Source: Pieris napi
Taxonomy: Eukaryota > Arthropoda > Insecta > Lepidoptera > Pieridae
NCBI RefSeq assembly: GCF_905475465.1
Contig: NC_062244.1
Location: 12,208,001 to 12,272,000, forward strand
Reading direction: 5' to 3'
Length of the DNA stretch: 64,000 nt
The number at the start of each line of letters is the position of its first letter. Positions within the stretch are counted from its first letter, which is position 1. A model generated the notes under the pieces. The model ran no database searches. It was not told the origin of the DNA and saw nothing but the letters and a program-made list of their open reading frames with translations. Both the position numbers and the translations under genes were made by a program. Shown piece after piece: positions 43,945 through 56,445 of the stretch.

Positions 43945-44320
43945 CAAAATCTTCCCATCTAACATAAAGACCGCGTTGCTGTATGGTTGCGAAACTTGGA
44001 TAGTTACAAAGGGCAACTACTCCAGATCTTCTGAATATTCTGGCCCATGTGACTCTCCAACCATCAGCCATGCGAGCTAAGCAATGAGGTGCCAAGCGAC
44101 AGGTCTATAAAACGCGGAAAGTGGAAATGGGTGGGCCATACGATCCGGTCCGCAAGCCCAAAACAGATCTGGTAACAAAGCATCATTGCAGAGGCAAAGG
44201 AAGCTAGAATAACGTGGAGTGATATCAAGAGAGCCGCCCAGAACAGATCAAGCTGTTTTTTTAAGCTGGATACCCTCTGCCCCACTTGAGGGACATAGGA
44301 CTTTAAGTCATGACGAGTCA
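43945..44320 (+). pseudogene. RTE-like LINE polyprotein C-terminus, decayed
   Basis: Plus strand frames give KTALLYGCETWIVTKG, then (shifted) KRGKWKWVGHTIRSASPKQI, then ITWSDIKRAAQNRSSC and LDTLCPT. LLYGCETW, KWKWVGHTLR and the W-D-I-K-R-A-A-Q-N-R motif are standard features of this end of RTE-like non-LTR polyproteins, in the right order and spacing. Stops and frame changes show it is dead. Confidence 0.75.
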
Positions 44321-45202
44321 CCCAGTCACATAGGCGTGACCCCGAGGTCATAAATTAAAATTCCGACGGTACAGCAGACATCTGCCTTAGAAGATTATTA
44401 TGGGTCATTGACAAGCCATTGGGTATTTTTAAATTTATATAAAATTATACTGCGCCTGAATTTAACTAGTTACTTATCCAAGATTAATACTTAACTGACT
44501 TATCGGTAAAAACTTTTTTTTATGTCTTCTTCTTCTTCTAAGAAGAAGAAAGCAGTATTGTAAAGCCTAAAACAGTGTTTTACAGCCTTTTTTAGCCTTT
44601 CTAAAATATTATAACATACTTGATTTTCCCTCTATATGAACAATTTTAATTTTTTAAGATACTTAAATACTTAGGAAGAAATCACTAGGCATTTGTTAAC
44701 GAAACACAATAAGTAAACTTTGAAACATATAATGAAAAACGTCGAGTCCATTTTCGAATTGTCCCCCTTAACAATCTAATTGCCCCCCTGCTTGACGTGG
44801 GTCCCAAGTTGGGAAACACTGGTCTAATGTAATGAATTCAAATATCAAACAAGCTTAAGAAAAAAGAAAAAGAAATAAGAAGGCTAATTAAATATCATCT
44901 TGATGTACTTAACATTTGTTTGTCGAACTTGATTGACAATAAATTTAAAAACCACTTTCATCGATTTTTTTATTATTTGATCTATATCAAGAATAATCTC
45001 AATATAACCGTTATTAATAAAGGATATCTAATACTTTCACTATCTTATTCGCGATCTTCAGAAGTCATTCTTAATAAATAAACTTTATTCATGTCAGAAA
45101 TACGGGTGTGACAAAATTCAAATTCATCTATCGCTAGTTCAGTAGGGACTTCTATCTTCTTGATTTAGTAAAAAAAAGTGCGTGCGTATAAAGTACACAT
45201 GT
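44321..45202. other. Gene-free stretch
   Basis: It holds a (CTT)n/(AAG)n self-complementary run near 44523-44550; otherwise nothing. Confidence 0.4.
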
Positions 45203-45678
45203 CAGAAGTGAAACTGCTTTAGCAAACTATTTTTTAACTCTTGTTCATATTTTTACAAATATAAAACTTTAGATTTCAAAGACTGAGGGAAAAAGGAAGA
45301 TATGTTAGGAATTTAATTTATTTAATTGCCATTTAAATATAAAAGTATGGAAAATAAATACAAATAATAAATTTAATTATTAAAATTTATTTCTTCGATA
45401 ATAAAAACACGTGGCATTTTAATTTACAATTCGCCATTTGAGATTTCAATAAATTATTTTGCATAATATATAAAATACTAATATTTCATAAATTCTCTTT
45501 ACGAAATTTTAATTTTAAAAATAGAATTTCTGTAAGTTAATTCGCCCTTCTCACTCTCTTTCTCTCAATCGGTCTCAATCGCTCTCTCCCTTTTCTTCGA
45601 AAAATACTCTGCATACACATCTTCGTGACGTATTCGTAAAAATTTTACCGTCATGCGCCTATAGAAGTTTTACTTCAA
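45203..45678 (-). mobile_element. Palindrome-ended MITE, long type, copy F
   Basis: GAAGTGAAACTGC at 45205-45217 and GAAGTTTTACTTC at 45664-45676 mark the ends. Internal CGGTCTCAATCGCTCTCTCC and AAAACACGTGGCATTTTAAT are the reverse of copy E. Confidence 0.75.
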
Positions 45679-46184
45679 ATATTGCTTGTGTCCAAACTCG
45701 AAGTTCCTAATATCCCAAAATACGTAACCTATGATGGAACGTTGTAACCTATTCCGTGCCCCACCGGGTTGTAACTTCAAACGTATTACGATTATTAAAT
45801 TACTTGAGAAACTCACACAACAGGTGGTTGTAATACATGAGTCTTTTGAATTGAATTTTAATGATAGGTTAATGCTTTCCTGACGTTAAACTTTAATGCT
45901 TCATGCTTGGCAGAGTGACGTTCAAATAACATTAAAGATAAAAGCGATACCAACTTAATATACGGCATTTAAACATAATTAAGGTATGAAGTCTTAATGG
46001 TGCATGGGGTATATTTCTGCGTTTAAGTAATTGAAAAGTCTGACATGACATCTCTTTGAATCTTATTGATGTATTTCTTTATATAAGAATCCTAACTATT
46101 ACTTAGAGTTTAGACTAACTAACACCATCCTAAACTACTGATAGACAAAAATTTTGTAGATACTATCATCCCACAAAAGTAAAA
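45679..46184. other. Gene-free stretch
   Basis: Nothing recognised. Confidence 0.4.
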
Positions 46185-46340
46185 AATCATTTATTCATAT
46201 AGGTAACACAATGTACACTTATGAACGTCAAAAAAGAAATTTATATTAAATGCTTCTAATTTTACATTTACTGCCAGTTCTTAAATCAAGGGCGTAGAAT
46301 GGAAAAGAAGAACTGGCAATAAACTCTCCGCCACTCTGTA
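46185..46340 (-). repeat. Repeat family B, 5' truncated
   Basis: Reversed tail CATATAGGTAACACAATGTA, then TTTACTGCCAGTTCTTAAAT and AAACTCTCCGCCACTC. Confidence 0.85.
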
Positions 46341-46369
46341 AATTGTCAAAAAGCCTTCCCAAGCCTGTT

Positions 46370-46570
46370 GCAAATATATTATGTGCTGGTGGAGAGCTAC
46401 GGAATTTTTTCACTACGAAACGATCCTTTGATGAACCTTCGAGAACCCACGAGGCAGGAACCCCTCGTCTGAGGTTATTTTAGTGGGTAGGGCAACACTA
46501 ACGCTCTGGCTAGCTAGGCTTTAAGGGGGCCCAGCCTTACAGTCCGACATTCGTGACTGTGTAAGCGAAA
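46370..46570. other. GC-richer unclassified segment
   Basis: CGAGAACCCACGAGGCAGGA and GTGGGTAGGGCAACACTAAC stand out from the AT-rich flanks. Likely a dispersed retroelement piece; no coding motif seen. Confidence 0.35.
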
Positions 46571-47279
46571 TTTCACCTCTATTAAAAAAAGCTTATTCAT
46601 TGATGCATGCCTTGGCTTTTATAATGTACTCTTATCTCAAGAGATACAGAGTACATTATAAACTTGTAGGTAACTTTAATTTTATCATACACATTTACAC
46701 AAAAACAGGTCATAATAAAAAGTAGCCAGAAGTCGTAAATTGTCTCATTGCCAAGAGCAGTTTCATCCAGATATCTTTCTTTTAAACTAGTTAGCTTAGC
46801 CGGGTTTAAATTCTTACCCATTTTGATAGATACCTACGTTATGACTCTGAGTACTGTTGTCTATAAATTAACGTAGAATACCAATGACTAATACCCATTT
46901 TAGCACACATTAATAAAAAATTAATTCCAAGACAGTATTTAAAAATAAACACTTTTTGTTATTTGCTACGGTTAATGCATAGTCGACACGGCAAGAGTGA
47001 ATGCCTCTTAATGGGCTGAGTGCATATTAAATAAATTATATCTTGCATACCATAAATAGTGTGCGTAGGAGTGCGACACTTGAAGGGGTAATTAATTCTA
47101 TGGTGAACAAAATGTTTTGATGCAGATATTATAATTGTAACAAAGATTTCCATTTGCGTGTATAAATAATATTTATATAATATTATAAACGTTTTAATCA
47201 ATTCGTTGTTTCATGGGTAAAAGCATAGGGTAAAGAAATTGTTAATGGAAAAATATCACGGATTAGAAGTATGAAATAA
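46571..47279. other. Gene-free stretch
   Basis: Nothing recognised. Confidence 0.4.
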
Positions 47280-47530
47280 AAAAGAAATCTGTGGCGCTAC
47301 AACTGTTTTCGGTCTGGGCCTCAGACTATATTTGTTACATGATCATTTGGCAATCTTATACGCAAGTGGGTGATCAGCCTGTGCCTGACACACGCCGGCG
47401 ATTTTTGGGTCTAAGGCAAGCCGGTTTCCTCACGATGTTTTCCTTCATAGTTCGAGCGAATGTTAAATGCGCACATGGAAATATAGTCTATGACCTCAGG
47501 GATGAGTTACACGCTGAAGCCGTTTTAGTA
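47280..47530 (-). mobile_element. tRNA-derived SINE, Metulj-like, head damaged
   Basis: CTGTGGCGCTACAACTG to TTACACGCTGAAGCCG. The reversed B-box area is deleted. Confidence 0.8.
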
Positions 47531-47799
47531 GTATCCAATATTAATAAATTTTCGTCTATACATTAAAACTGCTTATTAAAATGTCATGTAAAATATTTTT
47601 GTTTCGTCGTGTTTTGTAACTAGAGTAACCGTACAAGTTGTGGATTGTCATTACCACACATGCGGGTGTTCTGTTATTAACTACAATGGTTTATATGTAG
47701 GGCATTCACACCTAATGAAAAGGACTATCTGCTTCCACTGGTTTCGTTCCAGTGCCTTTCTTATGACAGTATACAGTTTTGAGGACGATGAGTATTTCA

Positions 47800-47895
47800 C
47801 TTGATCGATCCATCTGGTCGTGATCGGCCACGTGATCTTTTGCCTTCTGTGTTACCAATCACGATCAGTTTCTCCAAAATCTCATCGCCTCTGCG
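47800..47895 (+). repeat. Unclassified interspersed repeat
   Basis: GTGATCTTTTGCCTTCTGTG and TTACCAATCACGATCAG; partner of 25585-25715 in opposite orientation. Confidence 0.5.
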
Positions 47896-48529
47896 CATTT
47901 ATTCAGTCATAAGACATCGGTTTTATAGAGTAGCCCTGCAGATCAAAAGAATGTGGTTTATCCACCAAACCACATTCTCATCTATTGCATCTACCTACCA
48001 CTCTCGGACAGGCGTGAGCTCATAAATAAAACACTAAATACCTTGTTAGAAATCTAACAGTAACTTGCTCCAATAACTATGTGTGGTCGCCAGAACAATA
48101 TAAACAATCCCAATTGTAACCATTCTTTGCGTATCCATTGTATGGGTTAACACGTCATGTCATGTTGGACTTTGGCCTGCGTTCACCATCGTTTAAACGA
48201 GCGTTTTATCTTAAATGGATGAATTGATTAGTCTTAGTTATACTTCGAAAAATATTTTAGTACCTACCGGAATAATGGAGAGTTATAATTAATAATATTC
48301 TTCCAAAACCTTTGTACGAGTGTATACGCGTATCCGTATATAAAAGGAAACTACGGTCTACAACACAAGAAGATAATAATGGATTCAAATATTCTACCTT
48401 GTCTGACATACGCAAGTCAAATGTGGGTTTTCAACAAAAAAACAATAAGAAAAGTCCTGTCTTGCCAGCATGCAAAGGAAAGAAGCATCTTATAGTTAAA
48501 GAGAATAAACAAGACAAGAAATGTTGACA
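47896..48529. other. Gene-free stretch
   Basis: A 71-codon frame at 48312-48527 has no motif and precedes LINE debris; it may belong to it. Confidence 0.3.
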
Positions 48530-48765
48530 TTCGTAAAAAAACAAAAATTACAGATGCACTAGTACAAGCTCTAAGGCGTAAATGGAAATAGACACTAGAA
48601 ATAACAAAATGGGCTGGACCTACTGGTAAGAAATGTATAGGACGACAAAAGAAAAGATAGACAGATGTCATTATAGAACTAGCGGGGAAAAACTGGATGA
48701 ATATTGCTCAAGACAAAGAGAAACAGAAAAATATGGAGGAGATTTTTCCCTAAAAGGGACCATAC
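48530..48765 (+). pseudogene. RTE-like LINE polyprotein C-terminus, decayed
   Basis: VDIRKKTKITDALVQALRRK, then KWAGPTGKKCIGRQKKR, then TDVIIELAGKNWMNIAQDKE and MEEIFP. The D-I...AG-x-NW-x-x-x-AQD motif is the same C-terminal end as at 10.8 and 61.5 kb. Stops interrupt the frame. Confidence 0.6.
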
Positions 48766-51700
48766 AAAATCTAGACCACTAAAATGAAAAAGATATCTAA
48801 GTTAACATTTTAAAAACTTATACTAATATTAAGGAATGTAAACTAACCAATTGTTGTACGGATTAAGTAATAAAGCTTTTATAATACGCGTATCCAGTAT
48901 AATCTTTGTTTCGTTGGAAATAATCCGGTAGAAACACCAATCCCGGAGGTAAACAATACTATAACCGACCGTTTAGCTTAACCTTGATCGAGTGATCCGC
49001 ATTAAAAGATCCGAGAGCTTCGGCACAAGTAACTGTATGCAAATCGCATTGCTGATGAAACACATGTCCGCGGCTCTTGTGAATGGAATTAATAAGTGAA
49101 TAATCGATAAACAAGTTCCAAGAATGGAGAATTATACTTGGTATCAATGATGATTTAGAGTTTGGCAAAGTAATGCCATAAATATACTTATCTTAGATCT
49201 TGAATGACCTAGTTTATCGACAGCTTGGCATAATTCCATAGCGGGCATATTTTAAATATTTGTATAAAAGGGTTATTTTGCTTTTATGATTTACCAATAG
49301 ACAATTTGAAATTCTACATATATTTTAAAAACTTGACACTTTTTAAAACTTTATAGAATCGGCTGGAGGCATTTGGGAACCTAATTACTTGAAGCACTTC
49401 AATGGGTACCTTAAAGGCTGATAAAGCTTGTAAATTGCAATACTTCCGGTGTTAAGTGTACACGGCAGTCTTAAATTATGATATGAATCATTTTAGTCAC
49501 TTTGAAAATAATTAAAGATTATCGATTTGAGGCTGGTCATTATCATACCCTGCACATCCTTCATGATTCTTCTAGATTTAATATGTAAAGCATTTAGTAG
49601 CTTCACTTACGATATAGCTTATAAATAAAATTAATACCGGCGGAGATTTGAATTTAATCCACGGCTGTAAACGTGAGTTGTGCATTTTATGCAAAATATT
49701 AAATATAAGTTTGTAAAGCAGCTTACGTTGTAATTCAGCAGCAATTTGCCGAATATTTCTTGTTAAATAATTACAAAGTATGAAAACCAACATCATTAAA
49801 ACGTGTTTAAAGATACGTAAGTAACTTTATTAATTTACATAATAAAACGAGTGTAATAATAGTTTTAAATTTTTTAAGTATTTAACCAAATACTAGAAAC
49901 AAAGAAAATATTATAGAACATACTACTTAACACAACTGTCAGCGATAACCTTTAAAACTTCTGAAGGTATTTTCATGCGGTTTTAGCAATAGATACACTC
50001 ATTATTCAGAAAGGTTTAGGATTATATTTTTTTTTTCGACAAATTACAAAAAAAATACGTTTTAATGTCACGTGTCACTTTACGAACGATTTGTTAAGAA
50101 CACGGTCAAGCTGCACCAGCTTGGCTACCTACACATTAAATTATGCTAAATAAAGCCTCTACGTGTCAATGGAATTGTAAAAGAGAAGAATTGCTATTTT
50201 TTTATTTACAAAAGCTTGCCACGCTCGGCACACTGGTACATTGGAATATAATAAAAAACTAAAAAAATCGTTTTTAAACAATTTAAAAACCGAAGAAAAG
50301 GAGATTTTAAAATGTTCATTAATCAGAGTACTTAATCTATTCATCGGAAAGTGGTCAAAACGTGTTCTTCTGAAAGGGTCAAATGGGATGATGATGCTTT
50401 GGGTATGCAGAGGGTAGTCGCAATTTAAATTTATTTAAAAGATCATTTTTATCAGTAGTCGAACATATGTGCTAAATAGGCTACATTTATGTAGATTTTG
50501 TCAGTGCAATGCATTCGCTTCAATCCCAATTCTGGTGCAAACTTTCTTAGTCTCCCAAAAAGCTACGAATTTTGTAAGTTAGCGTGTACGAAGCACTCAG
50601 TTTCCACTTTTAACTAAATTGAAGTTGCTCAGTGTGCACGTGACTGCCTCTCTGTCTGTACGTGATTGGATTTAGGGTTAGACTCCACATTTGACCGATA
50701 TTCAGGAGATCGCGGTTTAGAGAGAGATAGCTTTCTTTCTGATAGCTTTGGCCTTCTATCTGTATCACACTGGCATTTAAACGCAACTGAGATAACGCTA
50801 GACAAACTAGTAGTAACTTTTTTGTTATGATCTGTTATAACGTTATTAAAAGTAAAATAGTCTGTGGAGTGAAGACAATAATCAGTGACACATGCTTTTT
50901 ATTTAATCCTGGCCATTAATAATTCTTTTTAAATTCCAAATTTGAAATATCACAAATAAACCAGCGTTATGTGACCTTTTCGATCTACAGATGTAAAACT
51001 ATTGATTTTCATACGCGTAATATTTGCTAGCACTATTTGACTAGAGATGATTTTTACTTGATGATTTTGAGGAAGTCAGACCATTCTTATTCAATACGCA
51101 AAAACAGGATATTGCGTGATTGTTATGGCATATGAGTCAGATAAGGGATGTTAAAACAATAACGCACGTTTGCGCAATTTCTTCTATTATATTCAACATA
51201 TATTACCGACGTGCATTGTATATCTAATTTTGCTTAAGCGTTCTTTTATAAATAAAGGCATCATCATCAAACCGTCGTTTCTATACAATAGTTTAGTTTA
51301 CATATATCACTTGTATTTATTAATAGGTATACACACAGCAACACTGCAAGATTTTTAACTGTTATTACAAATAAAAATTAATAGACTGTCTCAAAAATAT
51401 TTTCTCCTTAAATATAGAATACCTATTATATATATTTTGTCAATAGATGAAAATTAACGTATTATAATTTTATGTAATCCGCCATTTTGTAGGGGCCGCC
51501 ATCTTGGATTTACACCGAATAAGTTAAAGTATTAGTCATTAGAAATAAAGGTGCGTACCAAATTTCAGATCAATTTGTCAACATGGGGTCAAATTCCAAT
51601 TGGTACATTTGACCCAAAGGAGTCAGCTAAACAAAATCGTTTAAAACCGATTTAAAAAAGGATTGAATAATTTTTTTGTAGAGTTAACTTTAGAAAAATT

Positions 51701-51781
51701 AACTGCTTTGTGCAGTTAATATCAAATAACAATAAAATTCGTATTAAAAAAAAAATTACCATATATTTTATTTATTGAAAA
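48766..51781. other. Longest gene-free, repeat-poor stretch
   Basis: About 3 kb with none of the repeat families found elsewhere in the window. 48950-49160 and 50480-50800 are less AT-rich. No exon-like segment could be supported. It contains a GGCCGCCATCTTGGATT segment near 51495 of a kind frequent in insect DNA. Confidence 0.45.
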
Positions 51782-51819
51782 TGTGCTATTCGGGAGCGCG
51801 AATGCTCCCGAATAGCACA
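51782..51819. repeat. Perfect 16-bp hairpin
   Basis: TGTGCTATTCGGGAGC, loop GCGAAT, GCTCCCGAATAGCACA. The CTATTCGGG word also occurs in Helitron-like copies at 190 and 59.19 kb. Confidence 0.85.
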
Positions 51820-52377
51820 GCCATGTCGGGATTGACCTACACCAGATTCTCTGCTATTCAGAGATTTAAACCACCACGGGGAGATCCTACAAGGCCGCAG
51901 AGTTTGAAAGATATATCTTAAGTGACGGTAAAAAATACAAAGCAATTTGGTGATAGACGACGAAGTTGTAAACAATGGGAAAGTTTAAAGAAACGAGCAG
52001 CCAATTTACAATGTTTCTTTATATTCTCAAGTAATATTACATTACTTCCACTCAAGGAGCCACGGTTATCTTCACATCAAGTGGACAAAGTGCCCACGCA
52101 GGAACGTGTAAGAGAGCGCAACATCTGAAGTATGTGATAAGAAACTTTTTTCAATATCTCTTAGACCCGTTTTCATCATCAAGAAGATGTGTTTATTTTT
52201 TTACAAAGCACAAAATTGTGGCATTGGTACAGATTTATATTATACACACTTTGAAAATAATCATTCATTATCTGTTACAACTTGCATTCTTGTCTTGACA
52301 TAAAACTGGACAGTGACTTAATGTTGACATTTCCTTAAATATTCAAGTTACTTATTAACAATACAATAATATAAATT

Positions 52378-52657
52378 GGGGGCCTCATAGCCTAGCGGTC
52401 TTATTAAAGTGGCAACTAGATGAGGGGTACCGGGTTCGATTCCCGGTTCGAGGGCAAGTTTTAATTTAATTTAAATTTGTTCTCGGCCTTTGGGAGGGTT
52501 GTGGGGTACCGGGCGAGTGTTTAAAACCGTACATAGAGGACACGGTCGAATTTCTAAAAGACAAGCACGAATTATAAAAAATCCTATACTTGACGCTGGC
52601 TAATGCACAAATCGTGCCAGAGCCATAAATAAATAAAAAATAATAATAATAATAATC
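52378..52657 (+). mobile_element. tRNA-derived SINE, second family
   Basis: A box TAGCCTAGCGG at 52388-52398 and perfect B box GGTTCGATTCC at 52433-52443, 35 bases apart as in a tRNA gene. A body of about 200 bp follows, ending in an (AAT)n tail at 52640-52657. The head does not fold into a good tRNA and the body is unlike the Metulj-like copies. A single copy is seen in the window. Confidence 0.8.
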
Positions 52658-53918
52658 TAAAGCTCTTTATTTACTTAAAAATACATCCGCTGTTAAATAC
52701 AGTAGTGAAGTGCACAATTTTTATCGTTTCAGTGTATTTCCGAGTTGAGATTCTGACGTGCTGTACGAGATGCGAAGTGCTTTACTAACACTATTGTGTT
52801 ACAATGAAACTTGGCGTGAAAGTTACAGAAACGTTGCTTTCTGTGAATTTAAATTATTAGTCCTGGTTTTATTACACGCAATTAAACGCGCCTTACAATT
52901 TATATCCCATAATTTGTATTTCTTTCAAATGGAGTTGGCATAGATAAATCAACTGCAAGGTTTAAAGTCGAGCGACATTGATACTTTGAACTAATAAAAA
53001 CAGGTGAATTAAGTTGACATCTGTAGTAAAAATAGAAAAACAAATCACTGAATTCCGACGATTTAAGTGAAGTTAAATACATATTTTTTTAATAATACAA
53101 TAACAATAGATAACTCGTAATGTCACAGAATAGAAAAAGAACAAAGCACAGATAATAAATATTGATTTACGAGAGCGAAGTTTAAAAGGCGCGAAATTAA
53201 ATTGATATTAAATAACCTTTTAGACATTGTACATTTTTAATTGCACTTGTAGATAAATCTCGTCTCATTATTGAGTACTGTATAAAATATTTGAAGAGCT
53301 AATTATGAAGCAACAATAGAATGTTTCGATTTCCACAATATATTGTTGTCAGTAACAGGCTCGCCGTCTGCAATGGACACCAGTTAATTGACAGTTAGTG
53401 CATCGGATATATGGTTTTTAATACTGTTATTAATTGGAAAGGGAAGCTGTAATATTCTTGTTTCATACTTGCGATTATTAAATCTGGACATACCTGCAAC
53501 AAATAAATATCATGAAAAAACACATCAACAAAAAAAAATACATAAAAGTCAATTTAAGCTAAGTCACTACAAGTATATTTTAAATACCTAGAAGATTATA
53601 TTAAAAGTTTAACATTTTATTTCAAAATTGGTGTCTTTATCCGGTCTGGGTAAAAAAATAACCAAAGAAATTTAGAACTGAGACATAGTGTAAAGTATAA
53701 CTTTGGTATATACAGTTACAATACAGTTTTGACGTACGAGAGACAGACTTACCGCTAAATCTCGTTACTTAAGCCTATTCTTAATAATCGAAGAAATAAA
53801 TAAAATATGACAAAATTGTATTTGCCAAGTAAAGCAATGCACCACAAGTAGCATTCAAAAAGACAAATTTTGGTTGCGGCGTTTTGAGAGACAGAAAGTC
53901 TGTATATAAATGGAGATA
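52658..53918. other. Gene-free stretch
   Basis: Nothing recognised. Confidence 0.4.
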
Positions 53919-53939
53919 TATATATATATATTACTATAT

Positions 53940-54166
53940 ATATTATGCTAATGGAGAGACTGGGTCTACGGGTACCAAGCAAAAACTTGAGGCGGAATTC
54001 TCAACTTTTGGGTGCTTGCTTGGCATTCTCCAGCTTGGTTAGCGAAGCGCCACTCACCCGAACAATACATATAATAAATAGAATTTCTATCGAGGTAGAC
54101 CTATTTGTTGGTACACTGGCTGAGTTCACAAGAGTTACTAGCTATATTATTAGTTATAAGATCTAG
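53940..54166 (+). pseudogene. LINE polyprotein C-terminus relic
   Basis: The plus frame encodes LRVPSKNLRRNSQLLGACLA and then IHIINRISIEVDLFVGTLAE. N-L-R-R-N-S...I-D-L-F...F-T-R is the same C-terminal pattern as at 17.6-17.9 kb, better kept. No reverse transcriptase motifs are nearby. Confidence 0.55.
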
Positions 54167-54764
54167 GTATATATATATATATACTTTTTAAATGTTTTTT
54201 GACTGTAGGATAATCGGTGTAGGTATTACTGTGTTGTTCTATCGCATTTAGATATAAAAATGTGGAAATAAATATTGCAAAAACATAAAAGCGTAATACA
54301 TATCACCGCAGTACTTTCCAAATTGTTTATTTTGCAATATTTACGCTGATTAACCGACAATGGTCCCACTCGAAAAGCACGAAATCGAAATGAAATCTGC
54401 ACGCTTTTATAAATTGATTTCTTTGTGGCTCTGTAAAAGTATGTAATCCGTTTAAGGGCCGTTAGACTGTTTCCATAAGCAAATTTAAAAGTATACTCAA
54501 ATGGATGAGACGAGAATGTATTTTAACTATAGATCAATATTGCCCATTAAATTGATAAAATCAAGCTGAAGATTTTAAATGGAAATATCTCATAATTAAG
54601 TCTTCTAGAACAATTTTCTTGACAAAGTACAGGCCAATATTACACTTGATCAATTTACAATAAATATTAGAGTTTAATAAAGTTAATTTGGAAATAATAA
54701 TAATAATAGTTATGAGTGTAAGTAAATTGATTTATATTTTACAAATGCGTTAAAAGTTCAATTA

Positions 54765-55025
54765 AAATAAATCAATGGCGCTACAACCTTTTCTGGTCTG
54801 GGCCTCAAATTTCTGTATCTGTTTCATGATCGATTGTCAATCTAATAGGCAAGTAGGTGATCAGCCTCCTGTGCCTGACACACGCCGTCGACTTTTTGAC
54901 TTTCAAACCGGTTTCCTTACGATGTTTTCCTTCACCGTTCGAGCGAATATTAAATTCGCACATAGAACCTAGGACCTCAGGCATGAGAGTCGCACGTTGA
55001 CGCCACTAGGCTAACACTGCTCAAA
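54765..55025 (-). mobile_element. tRNA-derived SINE, Metulj-like
   Basis: CAATGGCGCTACAACC through TAATAGGCAAGTAGGTGATC to GCCACTAGGCTAACACTGC. One internal deletion removes the B-box flank. Confidence 0.85.
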
Positions 55026-55369
55026 GTTCAATTAGCTGAATGAATGAATGTGTTAAAAATATTAAATCTTTTCACCTCATAAAGGGTAAAGCTAACTGAA
55101 AGATGTATCATTTAGAGCTAAACGACCTGTCGTAATTTGTCTCGCGTGTAACGTTCATTGAAAACTATTATCCATTACCATTACAACGAAGGACGTAACA
55201 AATTTTGATTCTAAAACTATATTATTTTATCAGGGCTGTTATATTGAAAGAATAATTATTAGAATTTAAAAAAAAATTCTTTATAGGCAGATCCTATGTA
55301 CTGTAAAACCAATATATATATACATATACCTATAATATAGTCAGCTAAGATACAGCAACTTTTTTCTTT

Positions 55370-55725
55370 TTAAAGCAGTTTTTGCAGGGCACCACCACTG
55401 TGGAACCAGCTACCCACTGAAGTATGTCCGAACCAATTCGGCTTAGGGTCCTTCAAGAAAAGAGCATATCAATTCATAAAAGGCCGGCAACGCACTCGTG
55501 AGCCCTCTGGTATTGAGAGTTTCTTTTAGTATATTTATTTCTTTTTTATATTGTATTTAAACTAGATGTGAATAAATAAAGGCTTATTATTATGATAATA
55601 ATTATTTAAAAGGCCGAAAACATACTCGCTAGGCCTTTGGCATTGAGAGTCCATAGGCCTTTAAATATGTATCACTTACCATCTTGCCCGTTTGCCCCCA
55701 GTTCTATAAAAAAACCTTGCAACGT
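55370..55725 (+). repeat. Two CR1/Zenon-like tails with a LINE tail between
   Basis: Forward copies at 55370-55517 (CACCACTGTGGAACCAGC...GGCCGGCAACGCACTCGTGA) and 55601-55720 (AAAGGCCGAAAACATACTCG to GCCCGTTTGCCCCCAGTTC). The piece between carries AATAAAGGCTTATTATTATG, like an RTE-type 3' end. Confidence 0.7.
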
Positions 55726-56214
55726 TTTCGTTCGATAGGCTCAAAATAATACATTCTCAAATACATGTGATTCGTGACACACAGTTCTTATCGTGACCCG
55801 ACCGCCTAACCTCTATTTATCAGTTGTAAGGAAAAGTAAATCGAGCAATATTGCGTGAGTCACTCAAACAATTATGTACTTCTGTTTGCATAATGCTTAT
55901 CGTATTACACGAGAAATTGACAAAGCAAAAGGCTTTCTGGGCTCGCGTGATGGGACGTGTTTGCATCGGTAATTTGTTTGTTGGCAGCACCACGCTTGGC
56001 TACATTAATGGATGCTTATGCACGCGAAAGGAAAACCTTTTCTCTACTCTTTGTGATTACGAGCGATTAAGAAGACTTGTCGCAGTACATTCGTACTAGT
56101 ATTCTTCAATTGTTTCTTGGACTCATATTAACAAATGAATCATAATAACGGAAAAACTAGCATATCTAGGAACACAACAACTATACGGAAAAAGAGTATT
56201 CACATATGTCATGT
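55726..56214. other. Unassigned stretch with an 82-codon frame
   Basis: A frame at 55851-56099 (…KQKAFWARVMGRVCIGNLF…) sits in DNA of more balanced composition. There is no clear splice border, domain or neighbour to support a gene. Confidence 0.25.
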
Positions 56215-56445
56215 GGTAATGGTGTAATGGTTGCATCTCCTCACAAACGTTGAGTAATACAAAAACTTGGCGATTAAAAAGAGTGGCGGAGAGTTTTTTG
56301 CCAGTTCTTCTCTTCCGTTATACGCCCTTGATTTGAAACTGGCAGTAATTGTAAAATTAGAAGCATTTAATATGCATTTCTTTTTTGAAGTTCATAAGTT
56401 TACATTGAGTTACCTATATGAATGAATGATTTTTGACTTTGACAC
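56215..56445 (+). repeat. Repeat family B, nearly complete
   Basis: ATGGTGTAATGGTTGCATCT, AGAGTGGCGGAGAGTTTTTT, GAAACTGGCAGTAATTG and the GAATGAATGATTTTTGACTT tail. The first 130 bases of the full unit are missing. ACAACAACTATACGGAAAAAG flanks it at 56168 and again at 56442, possibly the target duplication. Confidence 0.75.

Noticed and set aside
52378..52460. Possible tRNA gene (A and B boxes 35 bp apart)
   Set aside because: No acceptor stem or cloverleaf could be formed and a 200-bp body with an AAT tail follows, so it is a SINE head.
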